NCBI GenBank assembly: GCA_029212415.1
Contig: JARGOF010000042.1
Location: 1 to 48,514 of the forward strand
Direction of reading: 5' to 3'
DNA: 48,514 nt
From: Rhizobiaceae bacterium
GTDB lineage: Bacteria > Pseudomonadota > Alphaproteobacteria > Rhizobiales > Rhizobiaceae
Under the pieces are notes generated by a model. It was not told the DNA's origin. It ran no database searches and saw only the letters and a list, made by a program, of their open reading frames with translations. The position numbers were made by a program, and so were the translations under genes. Positions 26,952 to 35,988 of this stretch are shown in pieces; position 1 is the stretch's first letter; every line of letters starts with the position of its first letter.

Positions 26952-27908
26952 ATGATGAACGACATTGCGCATCTCGGCCACGTGGAAATGATGACCGACC
27001 GGTTTGAAGAGAGCCTGGAATTCTTTGTAAACGTCTACGGATTGACCGAAAGCGGGCGCGACGAAAATTCCGCCTATCTCAGAGCCTGGGACGATTACGA
27101 GTTCCACACGCTGAAGCTGACCCGCAGCGACAATACCGGCATCGGCCATGCGGCCTATCGCGCCTCATCGCAAGAAGCACTGCTGCGGCGTGTCGCGGCG
27201 ATAGAGGCCATGGGCTGTGGCATTGGCTGGACCGATGGGGACATGGGCCACGGCCCCGCCTACCAGTTTCATGACCCCGATGGCCATGTTTTCGAGATCT
27301 ACTGGGAAACCCGCAAATATGTGCCGCCGAAAGAAGAGCGCCCTGCCCTTAAGAACATTGCGCAACGCTATCACGGGCGCGGCGTCGCACCACGCCGCAT
27401 TGACCATTTCAACCTTCTGGCAAAGGATGTCAGCGTCATTCGGGAATTCCTGCCCAAGGCCCTTGGATCGCGGGTAACCGAACAGATTGTGCTTGACGAT
27501 GGCACGGTTGGCGGGTGCTGGTTTACCGTTAACAACAAGACCTATGACCTTGCCTACACGCAGGACCATTCCGGCAGCAGCGGTCGCTTCCATCACGTCA
27601 CCTATGCCGTTGACCAGCGCGAAGATGTGTTGCGCGCCGCCGACATCTTTCTCGAAGCCGGTGTTTATATCGAGACAGGCCCCCACAAACACGCCGTTCA
27701 AGGAACCTTTTTCCTCTATGTATGGGAGCCTGCCGGCAATCGGGTGGAAGTGGCCAATGCCGGTGCCCGCCTCATTCTCGCGCCCGACTGGGAGCCGGTG
27801 ACCTGGACCCAGTCCGACCGGGCAAAAGGTCAGGCCTGGGGCCTGAAGACAATCGAGAGTTTCCATACCCATGGAACACCGCCGGTACCAGCCAAGGAGC
27901 ATAAATAA
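26952..27908 (+). CDS. type I (VOC-fold) extradiol ring-cleavage dioxygenase
   Basis: Protein of 318 aa with two vicinal-oxygen-chelate domains (about 5-120 and 148-275), collinear with catechol 2,3-dioxygenase XylE. The iron triad is present at His152 (RIDHFNLL), His215 (RFHHVTYAV) and Glu266 ([10 protein letters not shown]), nearly the XylE numbering of 153/214/265. His247 and Tyr256 match XylE His246 and Tyr255. The second-sphere histidine (XylE His199, in KAHDVAF) is Tyr198 here (KTYDLAY). It starts immediately after the galB stop and overlaps galC by one base. The substrate is probably a ring acid whose cleavage product enters the 4-oxalomesaconate route, such as gallate or a methyl ether of it. 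This is inference. Confidence 0.8.
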   Translation: MMNDIAHLGHVEMMTDRFEESLEFFVNVYGLTESGRDENSAYLRAWDDYEFHTLKLTRSDNTGIGHAAYRASSQEALLRRVAAIEAMGCGIGWTDGDMGHGPAYQFHDPDGHVFEIYWETRKYVPPKEERPALKNIAQRYHGRGVAPRRIDHFNLLAKDVSVIREFLPKALGSRVTEQIVLDDGTVGGCWFTVNNKTYDLAYTQDHSGSSGRFHHVTYAVDQREDVLRAADIFLEAGVYIETGPHKHAVQGTFFLYVWEPAGNRVEVANAGARLILAPDWEPVTWTQSDRAKGQAWGLKTIESFHTHGTPPVPAKEHK

Positions 27909-28579
27909 TGCCTGTTGTTGTTCAGCAATTCGAACGTGCCGATGCCGATATCATTGCCGGTCTGGCAGAAGCCGGTGTCGCAACGGTGCATGAAGCGCAG
28001 CAACGCAGCGGTTTGATGGCAAACCATATGCGGCCGATTTATACAGGCGCGCAGATCGCCGGTTCCGCCATTACCGTTACCGTGCCTCCCGGTGACAATT
28101 GGATGCTGCATGTGGCCATTGAACAGGTCCAACCCGGAGACATCATCGTGGTCGCCCCGACATCACCCTGTGATGACGGCTATTTCGGTGACCTTCTTGC
28201 GCACTCCCTGCGTGCCCGCGGCGGCATCGGCATCGTTATAGAGGCAGGTGTGCGCGATACCCGTGACCTGACCGCCATGGGATTCCCGGCCTGGTCGAAA
28301 TGCATTTCGGCCCAGGGCACCGTCAAGGAAACCCTCGGATCGGTCAATATGCCCATTGCCTGCGCCGGCGCCATCGTCCATCCGGGCGACATCATTGTCG
28401 CCGATGATGACGGGGTCTGCGTTGTCAAACGCCAGGATGCGGCCACGGTGCTGGCCGCTGCGCGCACCCGCATTGATGCAGAGGAAGACAAGCGTCGACG
28501 GCTGGAGGCCGGAGAACTGGGCCTCGATCTTTACGACATGCGCCCCCGTCTGGCGCAAAAGGGCCTCAAATATGTCTGA
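27908..28579 (+). CDS. galC: 4-carboxy-4-hydroxy-2-oxoadipate aldolase (GalC/LigK type)
   Basis: RraA-fold class II aldolase of 223 aa that splits 4-carboxy-4-hydroxy-2-oxoadipate into pyruvate and oxaloacetate, usually with oxaloacetate decarboxylase activity. [30 protein letters not shown] (catalytic Arg and metal-binding Asp) and [18 protein letters not shown] are family hallmarks. The start codon overlaps the dioxygenase stop (TAATG), indicating translational coupling. It is the last step to central metabolites in the operon. Confidence 0.9.
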   Translation: MPVVVQQFERADADIIAGLAEAGVATVHEAQQRSGLMANHMRPIYTGAQIAGSAITVTVPPGDNWMLHVAIEQVQPGDIIVVAPTSPCDDGYFGDLLAHSLRARGGIGIVIEAGVRDTRDLTAMGFPAWSKCISAQGTVKETLGSVNMPIACAGAIVHPGDIIVADDDGVCVVKRQDAATVLAAARTRIDAEEDKRRRLEAGELGLDLYDMRPRLAQKGLKYV

Positions 28580-29633
28580 GGGCATACCCTGCATGTGGAT
28601 GCGCGGAGGCACCTCCAAAGGGGCCTATTTTCTTGCAGCCGACCTGCCGACCGAGCCGCAGGAACGCGATCGCCTGCTGCTGGAAATCATGGGGTCGCCA
28701 GACCCGAACCAGATCGATGGCATTGGCGGGGCGGATCCGCTGACCTCGAAAGTGGCGGTGATCGGACCTTCCCGGCGCGATGGCGTCGACGTGGATTACC
28801 TGTTTCTGCAGGTCTTTGTCGATCAGGCCATCGTTACAGACGCGCAAGGCTGCGGCAATATACTGGCCGGTGTCGGTCCCTTTGCTGTTGAGCGCGGACT
28901 GGTCAAAGCGACGGGCGATCTGACCGAAGTCGCGATCTTCATGGAAAACACCGGCAAGCTGGCCATTGCCGAAATCCACACGCCCGGCGGTCGCGTCAGC
29001 TATGCGGGCAGCGCCAGCATAGACGGGGTACCCGGCCACCATGCGCCTGTTGGCCTGTCTTTCAAGGGCATCGAAGGTTCAACCTGCGGCGCGCTGCTTC
29101 CCACCGGCCATCCAGTCGATGTGATCGACGGGATCGAGGTGACGCTGATCGACAATGGCATGCCCTGCGTGGTGATGCGGGCAGCGGACATGGGCATTTC
29201 CGGTTATGAAACGCGCGAAGAACTGGAAGCCAATGAAGACCTGCGCGCCAGACTTGAGGCCATCCGGCTGCAGGCCGGCCCAATGATGAATCTTGGCGAT
29301 GTGGCGAAAAAATCAGTGCCCAAAATGACCATGGTGGCACCGCCGCGCCATGGTGGCACAATTTCGACCCGCACCTTCATTCCCCACCGCTGCCACGCCT
29401 CCATCGGCGTGTTTGGCGCGGTCAGTGTGGCCACCGCCTGCATGTTGCCCGATACGCCCGCAGCCCGAATGGCCATGGTGCCGGACGGCGCCCGCAAGAC
29501 CTTGCAGATCGAACATCCCATCGGCGCAACCACCGCACTTTTGAACCTCGACGAGAGGGGTGCGATTGCCGGTGCCGGCATGCTGCGCACAGCGCGCAAA
29601 CTGTTTGACGGACTGGCTTTTCCACGCGGATAG
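28572..29633 (+). CDS. galD: 4-oxalomesaconate tautomerase (GalD, PrpF family)
   Basis: Diaminopimelate-epimerase-fold isomerase of 353 aa. The N-terminal [35 protein letters not shown] (catalytic Cys) and the late [20 protein letters not shown] are characteristic of GalD/PrpF. It converts the keto form of 4-oxalomesaconate, released by gallate ring cleavage, to the enol form used by GalB. The ATG at 28572 overlaps the end of galC by 8 bp. Last gene of the operon; it converges on the feruloyl-CoA synthase gene with a 17-nt gap. Confidence 0.88.
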   Translation: MSEGIPCMWMRGGTSKGAYFLAADLPTEPQERDRLLLEIMGSPDPNQIDGIGGADPLTSKVAVIGPSRRDGVDVDYLFLQVFVDQAIVTDAQGCGNILAGVGPFAVERGLVKATGDLTEVAIFMENTGKLAIAEIHTPGGRVSYAGSASIDGVPGHHAPVGLSFKGIEGSTCGALLPTGHPVDVIDGIEVTLIDNGMPCVVMRAADMGISGYETREELEANEDLRARLEAIRLQAGPMMNLGDVAKKSVPKMTMVAPPRHGGTISTRTFIPHRCHASIGVFGAVSVATACMLPDTPAARMAMVPDGARKTLQIEHPIGATTALLNLDERGAIAGAGMLRTARKLFDGLAFPRG

Positions 29634-29650
29634 ACACCGCGTGGTGTGTA

Positions 29651-31483
29651 TTATTTACGTGCCTCGATCACCCGCTCGGAGCCTGAATAGATCGCTTCGA
29701 CCAATTGCGGACGATTGGCAATCACCGCCCGCTGGTTGATAGACCCCTTGTCGGTCATTTCACCCTTGTCCAGATCGGGTGCGGTTTCCATCACGATCAG
29801 TCGACGCACACGCGTTGAAGATCCTGTTGCCTCAGCAGCAAAAGAACTCAGCCTTTCTTCAAAGGCAGCGCGGACGGCGGCTTCCCCCATAAGCGATGCT
29901 ATGTCCCGCGCGGTGCCGAGCTTTTGCATGGCATCAATATTGGGCAATACAATCGCCCCGAGATAACTGCGGCTTTCCCCGACGATGACGGCATCGCGAA
30001 TGAGCCCGCCGAAATGATTGATCAGCCTGGCGCGCAACGCACCGACCGCCACCCAGGTGCCTGTGGAGAGTTTGAAATTCTCGGCCGTGCGTCCATCGAA
30101 GAAGAATCCCCGCGTCAGATCATCCGGATCGACAGGGCGCAATGCATCACCCAGCATGTAGTAGCCTTCGTCGTCAATATAGGATTTGGCGCCGCCCGCA
30201 TCGCCGTAATAACCCGGCGTGATCGAAGGGCTTTTGAGTCGCGCTTCCAGTTTGCCGCCATTGGGAACAAGTTTCAGTTTGACGCCCTTTGACGGAACCC
30301 CGACATTGCCCGAGAATGCCTGTTGTTGCGTGCACATCAGGGCAAATGGTCCGGTTTCCGTTGCGCCAAGTCCAGTGGTCAAAAGGACCTCATGCCCGGC
30401 CGTTTCGCGCGACAGGCGCAGAAGATCGTCCCAGGTGTGCTGGGCCATGCCCGCACCGGCATACATCATCATGTCCAGTCGACTGAAAAAATTCTCTCTG
30501 AGAGCATCGTCCTGCTCAAAGGCGTTTACCAGCATTTCATAGCCGACAGGCACATTGAAACACCAGGTCGGCGCAATCTCCTTGAGGTTGCGAATTGTCG
30601 CCGCAATGCCCTGCGGCGTTGGCTTGCCTTCGTCGATGTAAAAGGTGCCGCCATTGAACAGCACCATATTGAACACCTTGTTGCCGCCTGCCGTATGGTT
30701 CCAGGGAGCCCATTCCACCACAATCGGAGGGTGGGCCTTGAGGAAGCGAAAGCAATCGGCAACGATCACCTGATTGGAGGTCATCATGTATTGCGTATTG
30801 ATCACAGCCTTGGGCGATCCGGTCGAACCCGATGTGAACAGATATTTGCCCACTGTTTGCGGCGTCAGCGTCGCAAATGCCGCATCAGCTGCCGTCGTTT
30901 CCGCACGCTGCGTCAGTGTTTCGAAGAGCAGATCTCTATCATCACGCGGGTTGCGCGACACAGCCACGTGACAGCCTTCACCGGCAATCGCCGCCAGTGC
31001 CGGACCGTAAAGCGCGCCGTCAGAGGCAAAGACCAATCCGGGCTTCAGCAAAGATGCGATATCCTTGAGCTTGACGTGATCGGATGACATCAGCGAGTAG
31101 GCAGAAGACACCGGTGCATAGGGAACGCCGACGTATTGGGCGGCCAGCCCCAAAAGGGCATGATCGATACTGTTTTCCGAAAGAATAAGCACCGGCCGCT
31201 GTGGGCCGAGCCCCATATCAAGCAGTGCATTGCCAACAGCGCGGACAGCATCGAGCACCTGTGCATAGCTCAGGCGGCGCCATTCACCCGCATCATCACG
31301 CTCCGCCAGATAGGTCGTATCCGGCTGGATCCCTGCCCATTGCACCAGAAGGTCCGGCATGCTGCGCGGCGGATCGGGCAAAATGCCTTCCTGCGCCATG
31401 ACAATGGTGCCATCGTCGCGGTGTTCAATATCAAATTTCGGATCCCAGAAAGCATCCGATTTCCGCTCAGCAATAGGTGACAT
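29651..31483 (-). CDS. fcs: feruloyl-CoA synthase
   Basis: ANL-superfamily acyl-CoA ligase of 610 aa. Adenylation motifs YLFTSGSTGSPKAVINT, GLGATETGPFALM and the late GFFFDGRTAENFKLSTGTWV, which is specific to the feruloyl-CoA synthase branch, are intact. It activates ferulate, coumarate or caffeate with ATP and CoA, the entry step of hydroxycinnamate catabolism. The ATG at 31483 has GAGG 7 nt upstream; TTG codons just before are less likely. It follows the SDR and marR genes in one probable operon. Confidence 0.9.
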   Translation of the reverse strand: MSPIAERKSDAFWDPKFDIEHRDDGTIVMAQEGILPDPPRSMPDLLVQWAGIQPDTTYLAERDDAGEWRRLSYAQVLDAVRAVGNALLDMGLGPQRPVLILSENSIDHALLGLAAQYVGVPYAPVSSAYSLMSSDHVKLKDIASLLKPGLVFASDGALYGPALAAIAGEGCHVAVSRNPRDDRDLLFETLTQRAETTAADAAFATLTPQTVGKYLFTSGSTGSPKAVINTQYMMTSNQVIVADCFRFLKAHPPIVVEWAPWNHTAGGNKVFNMVLFNGGTFYIDEGKPTPQGIAATIRNLKEIAPTWCFNVPVGYEMLVNAFEQDDALRENFFSRLDMMMYAGAGMAQHTWDDLLRLSRETAGHEVLLTTGLGATETGPFALMCTQQQAFSGNVGVPSKGVKLKLVPNGGKLEARLKSPSITPGYYGDAGGAKSYIDDEGYYMLGDALRPVDPDDLTRGFFFDGRTAENFKLSTGTWVAVGALRARLINHFGGLIRDAVIVGESRSYLGAIVLPNIDAMQKLGTARDIASLMGEAAVRAAFEERLSSFAAEATGSSTRVRRLIVMETAPDLDKGEMTDKGSINQRAVIANRPQLVEAIYSGSERVIEARK

Positions 31484-31526
31484 CAACAATCCTCATCTGT
31501 GCCATATATCGAAAAGGCGCTTCGCC

Positions 31527-32294
31527 CTATCGGGGTGCCATGCGTATGGCGCCATCCAGACGGATGACCTCACCGTTCAACATGGTGTTTTCAACGATAT
31601 GGCGCACCATCGCTGCAAATTCCGCCGGATCGCCAAGCCGCGATGGAAAGGGAACCTGAAGACCCAGTGATTTTTGCACATCGTCGGGCAACCCGGCCAA
31701 CAGGGGCGTCAGAAAAATGCCCGGCGCAACGGTGCACACCCGAATACCATGGGAGGCCAGATCCCTTGCCATCGGCAGGGTCATCCCCACGATACCACCC
31801 TTTGATGCCGAATAGGCGACCTGACCGATCTGCCCGTCATAGGCGGCAACCGAGGCTGTATTGACGATGACGCCGCGTTCGCCGTCCGGAGAGGAGCCCT
31901 CACCTGCAGCCATCAGGGCAGCAGCCTGTGAGGCGCAGTTGAACGTGCCCATCAGGTTGACCCTTATCACCTTTTCAAAGACAGCCGGATCGTGCGCTTC
32001 ACCGCGCGAAACGGTCTTGGCCGCGGGTCCTATGCCCGCGCAATTGATCAGGATATTCAAACCGCCATGCTGTGTCTTCACAGCGTCAAGCCCCTTGCCG
32101 ACGCTGGCCGGATCACTGACATCGACCGATTGGAAGTCACCGCCGATTTGTTTGGCCATTGCTGTTCCCAGATCCGCATTCATGTCAAAGATCGTGACCT
32201 TTGCGCCCTGCGATGCCAGCTCCTGTGCGACAGCAGCGCCAAGGCCGGATGCACCGCCAGTGACAATCGCCACCGTTTTATCTGTTATTTTCAA
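31527..32294 (-). CDS. SDR dehydrogenase, 3-hydroxyacyl-CoA dehydrogenase type
   Basis: Classical short-chain dehydrogenase of 255 aa. It has the cofactor motif TGGASGLG, an acidic residue after beta-2 (FDMNADLG) that indicates [11 protein letters not shown], and the catalytic YSASKGG with the preceding TASVAAYDG. The sequence is closest in style to type II 3-hydroxyacyl-CoA dehydrogenases (HSD17B10-like). Here it should oxidise the hydroxyphenyl-3-hydroxypropionyl-CoA made by the hydratase. The TTG at 32294 is chosen because AGGAGG lies 7 nt upstream. It begins just after the marR stop. Confidence 0.87.
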   Translation of the reverse strand: MKITDKTVAIVTGGASGLGAAVAQELASQGAKVTIFDMNADLGTAMAKQIGGDFQSVDVSDPASVGKGLDAVKTQHGGLNILINCAGIGPAAKTVSRGEAHDPAVFEKVIRVNLMGTFNCASQAAALMAAGEGSSPDGERGVIVNTASVAAYDGQIGQVAYSASKGGIVGMTLPMARDLASHGIRVCTVAPGIFLTPLLAGLPDDVQKSLGLQVPFPSRLGDPAEFAAMVRHIVENTMLNGEVIRLDGAIRMAPR

Positions 32295-32296
32295 GA

Positions 32297-32773
32297 TCAA
32301 TCCTCCTCATTCTGGACGCGCTGCAACAATGTGATCAACGTCTGGCGCTCCTCACTGTTCATGCTCCCAAGAACCCGCTCTTCGTGCCTGTGAACAGCAG
32401 CCAGGGCCTTGGCATAGAAATCATGCCCCTTGAGGGTCGCCCGCAATGCATAGGCGCGCCGATCCCCCGGCACCTTTTCGCGCTGGATGAGATCACGCCC
32501 CTCCAGCTCGTCGACGATCACAACGGTACCGGAGCGTTCGATCGCGAGCGCTGCGGTGACAGCGCTCTGGCTGATATCAGGGTTGGCAACCACAATGGAC
32601 AGCACGGAAAATGTCCGCTGCGTGAGCGCCAGCTCGTCCAGCGTCGCCTTGAAATCACGGTGCATATACATGTAGGCGCGCTTGATATTATAGCCGACCA
32701 GGCCAAACAGGTCCGACTGCGATACGCTGCCGGTTTCTTTTCTGTTTTTCTTGATGCGTGATGGTACCGGCAT
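32297..32773 (-). CDS. MarR-family regulator of the hydroxycinnamate genes
   Basis: Winged-helix dimeric regulator of 158 aa. [20 protein letters not shown] and [29 protein letters not shown] form the HTH, and [18 protein letters not shown] is the wing with the family DxR signature. It resembles HcaR/CouR-type repressors that release DNA when hydroxycinnamoyl-CoA binds; that ligand is inferred from the cluster. The ATG at 32773 has GAGGAAG upstream. First gene of marR-SDR-fcs. Confidence 0.88.
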   Translation of the reverse strand: MPVPSRIKKNRKETGSVSQSDLFGLVGYNIKRAYMYMHRDFKATLDELALTQRTFSVLSIVVANPDISQSAVTAALAIERSGTVVIVDELEGRDLIQREKVPGDRRAYALRATLKGHDFYAKALAAVHRHEERVLGSMNSEERQTLITLLQRVQNEED

Positions 32774-32835
32774 TGTGCTTCCTCGTGCCCCAACAGCCGC
32801 TGCCAGGCAGCAAACAGTCAAAATTTGGTTCTATG

Positions 32836-32854
32836 GTCGAACAATACTATCGAC
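32836..32854. promoter_or_regulatory. candidate MarR operator 2 in the marR promoter
   Basis: GTCGA-N9-TCGAC, a 19-bp palindrome. On the minus strand it overlaps GATAGT, a candidate -10 that is 17 nt from TTGCTT (-35). It shares a GAACAAT-NN-TAT-N-G core with the site at 23820-23838. It lies about 65 nt upstream of the marR start, so autorepression is likely. Confidence 0.5.
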
Positions 32855-33026
32855 TAAGCAACCAGATCAAGCAACAAGGAAAATCGAAAAAACCGTCGCA
32901 ATCCGCAACCAAATTGGGCTGAAAGCGGATTGTCGTGTGGACGGCCACGACGCCTCAATTGCACAAGCCGCAGCAGCCCGGCCAAGCGCGCCGGGATTGC
33001 GTGTCGGATCCATCAAAAAGGCGATA

Positions 33027-34859
33027 TCAGGCGGGGAGCGCCATGACCTGATCAGGGTCTTTGCCAGAGAAGTATTTCCTCGATATTTCGGACCCGCTGA
33101 CCGGCTGGCTGAACAGATAGCCTTGCATTTGGGTGTAGCCGGCTGTCGTGACCATTTCCAACTGCGCCTCGGTTTCCACGCCCTCGGCAGTGGTCTCTAT
33201 CCCCAGGCTCTTGCTCATGCTGGCAACGGCGCTGACAATGGCGCCATCGCTGCCACCTTCAATGAAGTCACTGACAAATGACCGGTCAATCTTCAGTTTA
33301 TCGAAGGGAAAACTGCGCAAATAGCTCAGCGAGGAATATCCGGTGCCAAAATCATCCATGGCTATGCGTACACCCAGATCGCGCAAACCGTGCAGGGTCT
33401 TCAAGGTTGCCTCATTATCGAGCAGCAGGATTTTTTCGGTAATTTCCAGCTCCAGACGCTTGGCCGCAATGCCTGAATTGGCCAGCGCACTGAACACCGT
33501 GCGTACAAGGTCGTCGCTGCGAAACTGGACCGGCGACAGATTGACGGCCATATTGGTATCAAATGGCCAACTGGAGGCCTGCATGCAGGCCGTGCGGATC
33601 ACCCATTCCCCGATTGGAATGATCAGCGCGGTTTCTTCTGCAAGTGGAATGAACAGATCAGGTGCAAGCAGGCCGCGTTGTGGATGATTCCAGCGCAACA
33701 GCGCCTCAAAACCAACGATCTTGCCGCTGCCCAGGTCCACCTGCGGTTGGTAGTGGAGTTCGAATTCTTCCCGCTCCAGGGCCAAGCGAAGCTCAAATTC
33801 CATCTGGCGCCGCTCTTGCATGAGCGCATCCATCCCCGATTCGAAAAACCGATGGACACCACGTCCATCATTTTTGGCACGATAAAGCGCCAGATCGGCA
33901 TTCTTCAGCAAGATATCGGTGTTCTCGCCGTCGAGGGGAGCGATGGCAATGCCGACACTGGCGCCAATCACCACGCGATTTTCGCCCAGATCAAAGGGTT
34001 TGGCCATCTCCTCGCAGATACGTTTGGCCAGAACGGTCGCTTCATTGGGTTGGCGATCAGACATCTGAACAACTGCAAATTCATCGCCGCCAAGCCTGGC
34101 GACAATATCACCTTCACGGATGCAGCTGCGCAATCGTTCCGCCACGTTCTTGAGCAGTCCGTCACCGACGGAATGCCCCAGGGTATCATTGATGATCTTG
34201 AACCGGTCGAGATCAAGAAACATAACGGCGAAGGTTTTTTCGCCTTTGGTTCGCTTGATATAGTCTTCCAGTTGGACTTTCAGGCTGGTTCTATTCGGCA
34301 GGCCCGTCAGATCGTCATTGCTTGCAAGATAATTGATCTGCTTCCAGGCGCGCGTCAGCGAAGCGACCGGCAGATGCCGCAGACCCAGATGGAAAAAAAA
34401 GCCCACGACCAAGGATACAATACCTATCGACAGTGTGGTGATATAGTGGTGTTCCATGGAATGCTCAACGGACAAACGGCCTGCCGACTGTCCATAGGAA
34501 TAGAGCGTCTCCTCGCTGGTAAGCGATGGCCAAACGGAAGGCACAATTTCCGCAGGCACCTGGGCAACGATTTTGCCACTATCGTCAAAAACCCGATAGA
34601 TATCGTCTTGGTTGGACCCACGTGCATCATTGAGCAGATCAGTGATCCGCGCGTCTTCAAATTGCCAAAGGTCCGGATTCGCGTTGATCAGTCTTGAAAC
34701 CAGCCGTGAGCTGATGGAAACACCGGCGTCCATGCCCCCCTGCGCCCGTTCATAACCAACATAAAGATAGGTCAATGGCGGAACCAGGACGACCAACAGA
34801 ACCGTGACCCATGAAAAAGAGATGAGAATTCCGACAATTCGACCTTTGTTTTCAATCAT
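33027..34859 (-). CDS. membrane GGDEF/EAL cyclic-di-GMP enzyme
   Basis: Inner-membrane protein of 610 aa. TM1 lies at about 10-33, a periplasmic domain at about 34-140, and TM2 at about 141-160. A GGDEF domain (intact GGDEF at 257-261, with the RxxD product-inhibition site at 248-251) is followed by an EAL domain (EAL at 385-387, with LEITE and DDFGTGYSSL conserved). Both activities are possible. It starts 5 nt after a periplasmic binding-protein gene on the same strand, so the periplasmic loop may read that protein. Confidence 0.93.
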   Translation of the reverse strand: MIENKGRIVGILISFSWVTVLLVVLVPPLTYLYVGYERAQGGMDAGVSISSRLVSRLINANPDLWQFEDARITDLLNDARGSNQDDIYRVFDDSGKIVAQVPAEIVPSVWPSLTSEETLYSYGQSAGRLSVEHSMEHHYITTLSIGIVSLVVGFFFHLGLRHLPVASLTRAWKQINYLASNDDLTGLPNRTSLKVQLEDYIKRTKGEKTFAVMFLDLDRFKIINDTLGHSVGDGLLKNVAERLRSCIREGDIVARLGGDEFAVVQMSDRQPNEATVLAKRICEEMAKPFDLGENRVVIGASVGIAIAPLDGENTDILLKNADLALYRAKNDGRGVHRFFESGMDALMQERRQMEFELRLALEREEFELHYQPQVDLGSGKIVGFEALLRWNHPQRGLLAPDLFIPLAEETALIIPIGEWVIRTACMQASSWPFDTNMAVNLSPVQFRSDDLVRTVFSALANSGIAAKRLELEITEKILLLDNEATLKTLHGLRDLGVRIAMDDFGTGYSSLSYLRSFPFDKLKIDRSFVSDFIEGGSDGAIVSAVASMSKSLGIETTAEGVETEAQLEMVTTAGYTQMQGYLFSQPVSGSEISRKYFSGKDPDQVMALPA

Positions 34860-34864
34860 GCCGA

Positions 34865-35737
34865 TCAGCCACCAGGCTTGACGGGAGAGGAAGGCACCAG
34901 ATGGCCCGATGCACTCAGAATAGCCGCCCCCTCATCAGATCGCATGAAGGTCACAAAATTGCTGACCAACGCACTCTGAATTGGCTTGGTGACAAGATAC
35001 AAAATTTTGGCATGGCCATATTCGCCATCCCTGAGACTTTCCACTGAGCCTTGCTGGCCATCTAAGGAAAGTATCTTGAGCCGCCGGTTTTCTGTCGTTA
35101 TCTGGGCAAGCGTCGACAGGCCAAGAGAGCCTCGGACTTTCTCCAGAGCCGTTGCATTTTCCTGATCGTTGATGGCCACCAGAAGGTCGCCACGCCTATG
35201 AGCCGCTTCAACAGATGTTTCCATCTGAGGGGAAAGTGAGGCCAGAAGCTTCATGTCGCTTTCGCTTGGCGGCCGCATGATCAGCCGCAGGTTGGAGCCG
35301 TCCGGCCATGTGGCATTTTCGCCATTGTAGATCAGCGGCAATTCAGCCAGCGTGATATTGTCTGCCGCTGTTTCCAAATGGGTTGAAAACACGACAGGCG
35401 TGCGCGCATATTCAACCGCCGTGACACCTTCGGCTCGCTCGGCGTCTTTCAGATCTCTGGAGCTGAGTGCAAAATCGATCCTGTTGGCCAACAGCGCCTT
35501 GACACCGCCACTCGAACCGAGGCTTGGCAGAACGACGACGTTGATATCGGGGTGAGATTGCATATAGGCGTCAGCAAGAAGCTTCATGCCTCCAAGCGCC
35601 GCACCCGTTCCACCAATATTGAGGATTTCATCGTGGCCTGCCATCGCCGGACTGCTCGTCAGTGCTGCAAGACACGCAACCACGGGCAACAGATTTCGAA
35701 GTCTTTTGAACCCGTAAACTGAACGCATATTTGACAT
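34865..35737 (-). CDS. PstS-like periplasmic substrate-binding protein
   Basis: Exported protein of 290 aa with a signal peptide (basic FKRLRNLL, hydrophobic PVVACLAALTSS, cleavage after AMA). The mature part resembles phosphate-type PBP-II proteins: IGGTGAALGGMKLLADAYMQ near the N-terminus, and SSGGVKALLANRIDFALSSR. No ABC permease or ATPase lies nearby; instead it directly precedes the GGDEF/EAL gene by 5 nt, so it probably acts as a sensor rather than in transport. Start is ATG at 35737 or 35728; the frame to 36040 is unlikely. The ligand may be phosphate or another anion. Confidence 0.82.
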   Translation of the reverse strand: MSNMRSVYGFKRLRNLLPVVACLAALTSSPAMAGHDEILNIGGTGAALGGMKLLADAYMQSHPDINVVVLPSLGSSGGVKALLANRIDFALSSRDLKDAERAEGVTAVEYARTPVVFSTHLETAADNITLAELPLIYNGENATWPDGSNLRLIMRPPSESDMKLLASLSPQMETSVEAAHRRGDLLVAINDQENATALEKVRGSLGLSTLAQITTENRRLKILSLDGQQGSVESLRDGEYGHAKILYLVTKPIQSALVSNFVTFMRSDEGAAILSASGHLVPSSPVKPGG

Positions 35738-35988
35738 TTCGATACACTTTTTTTGCGTCCGTTTTACCAAGTAAACGCTACGGACATCCGTTAAATAAAA
35801 ACAATCTTGGCGCCTTTTCAGCAACCTTAAGCGGTAATTGTTAAATATTGACTTAGAAATAGGTACGAATACACAGCAATACAGCAGCGCAGGGTACACC
35901 CTCCGACAGAGAAAAAAGTTCGATGCGGACGCCACGCAGGGCCCCATTTTTGCCAGAAAACAGAGTATGATCGGACACGAAATTTTAT

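Noticed and set aside
33678-34697. 339-codon plus-strand open frame opposite the GGDEF/EAL gene
   Set aside because: No ribosome site or family features; it is the antisense shadow of a gene with intact GGDEF and EAL domains.
35740-35860. CtrA site upstream of the binding-protein gene (TTAAGCGGTAATTGTTAA)
   Set aside because: Spacing between the TTAA halves is 10, not 7, so it does not meet the CtrA rule.
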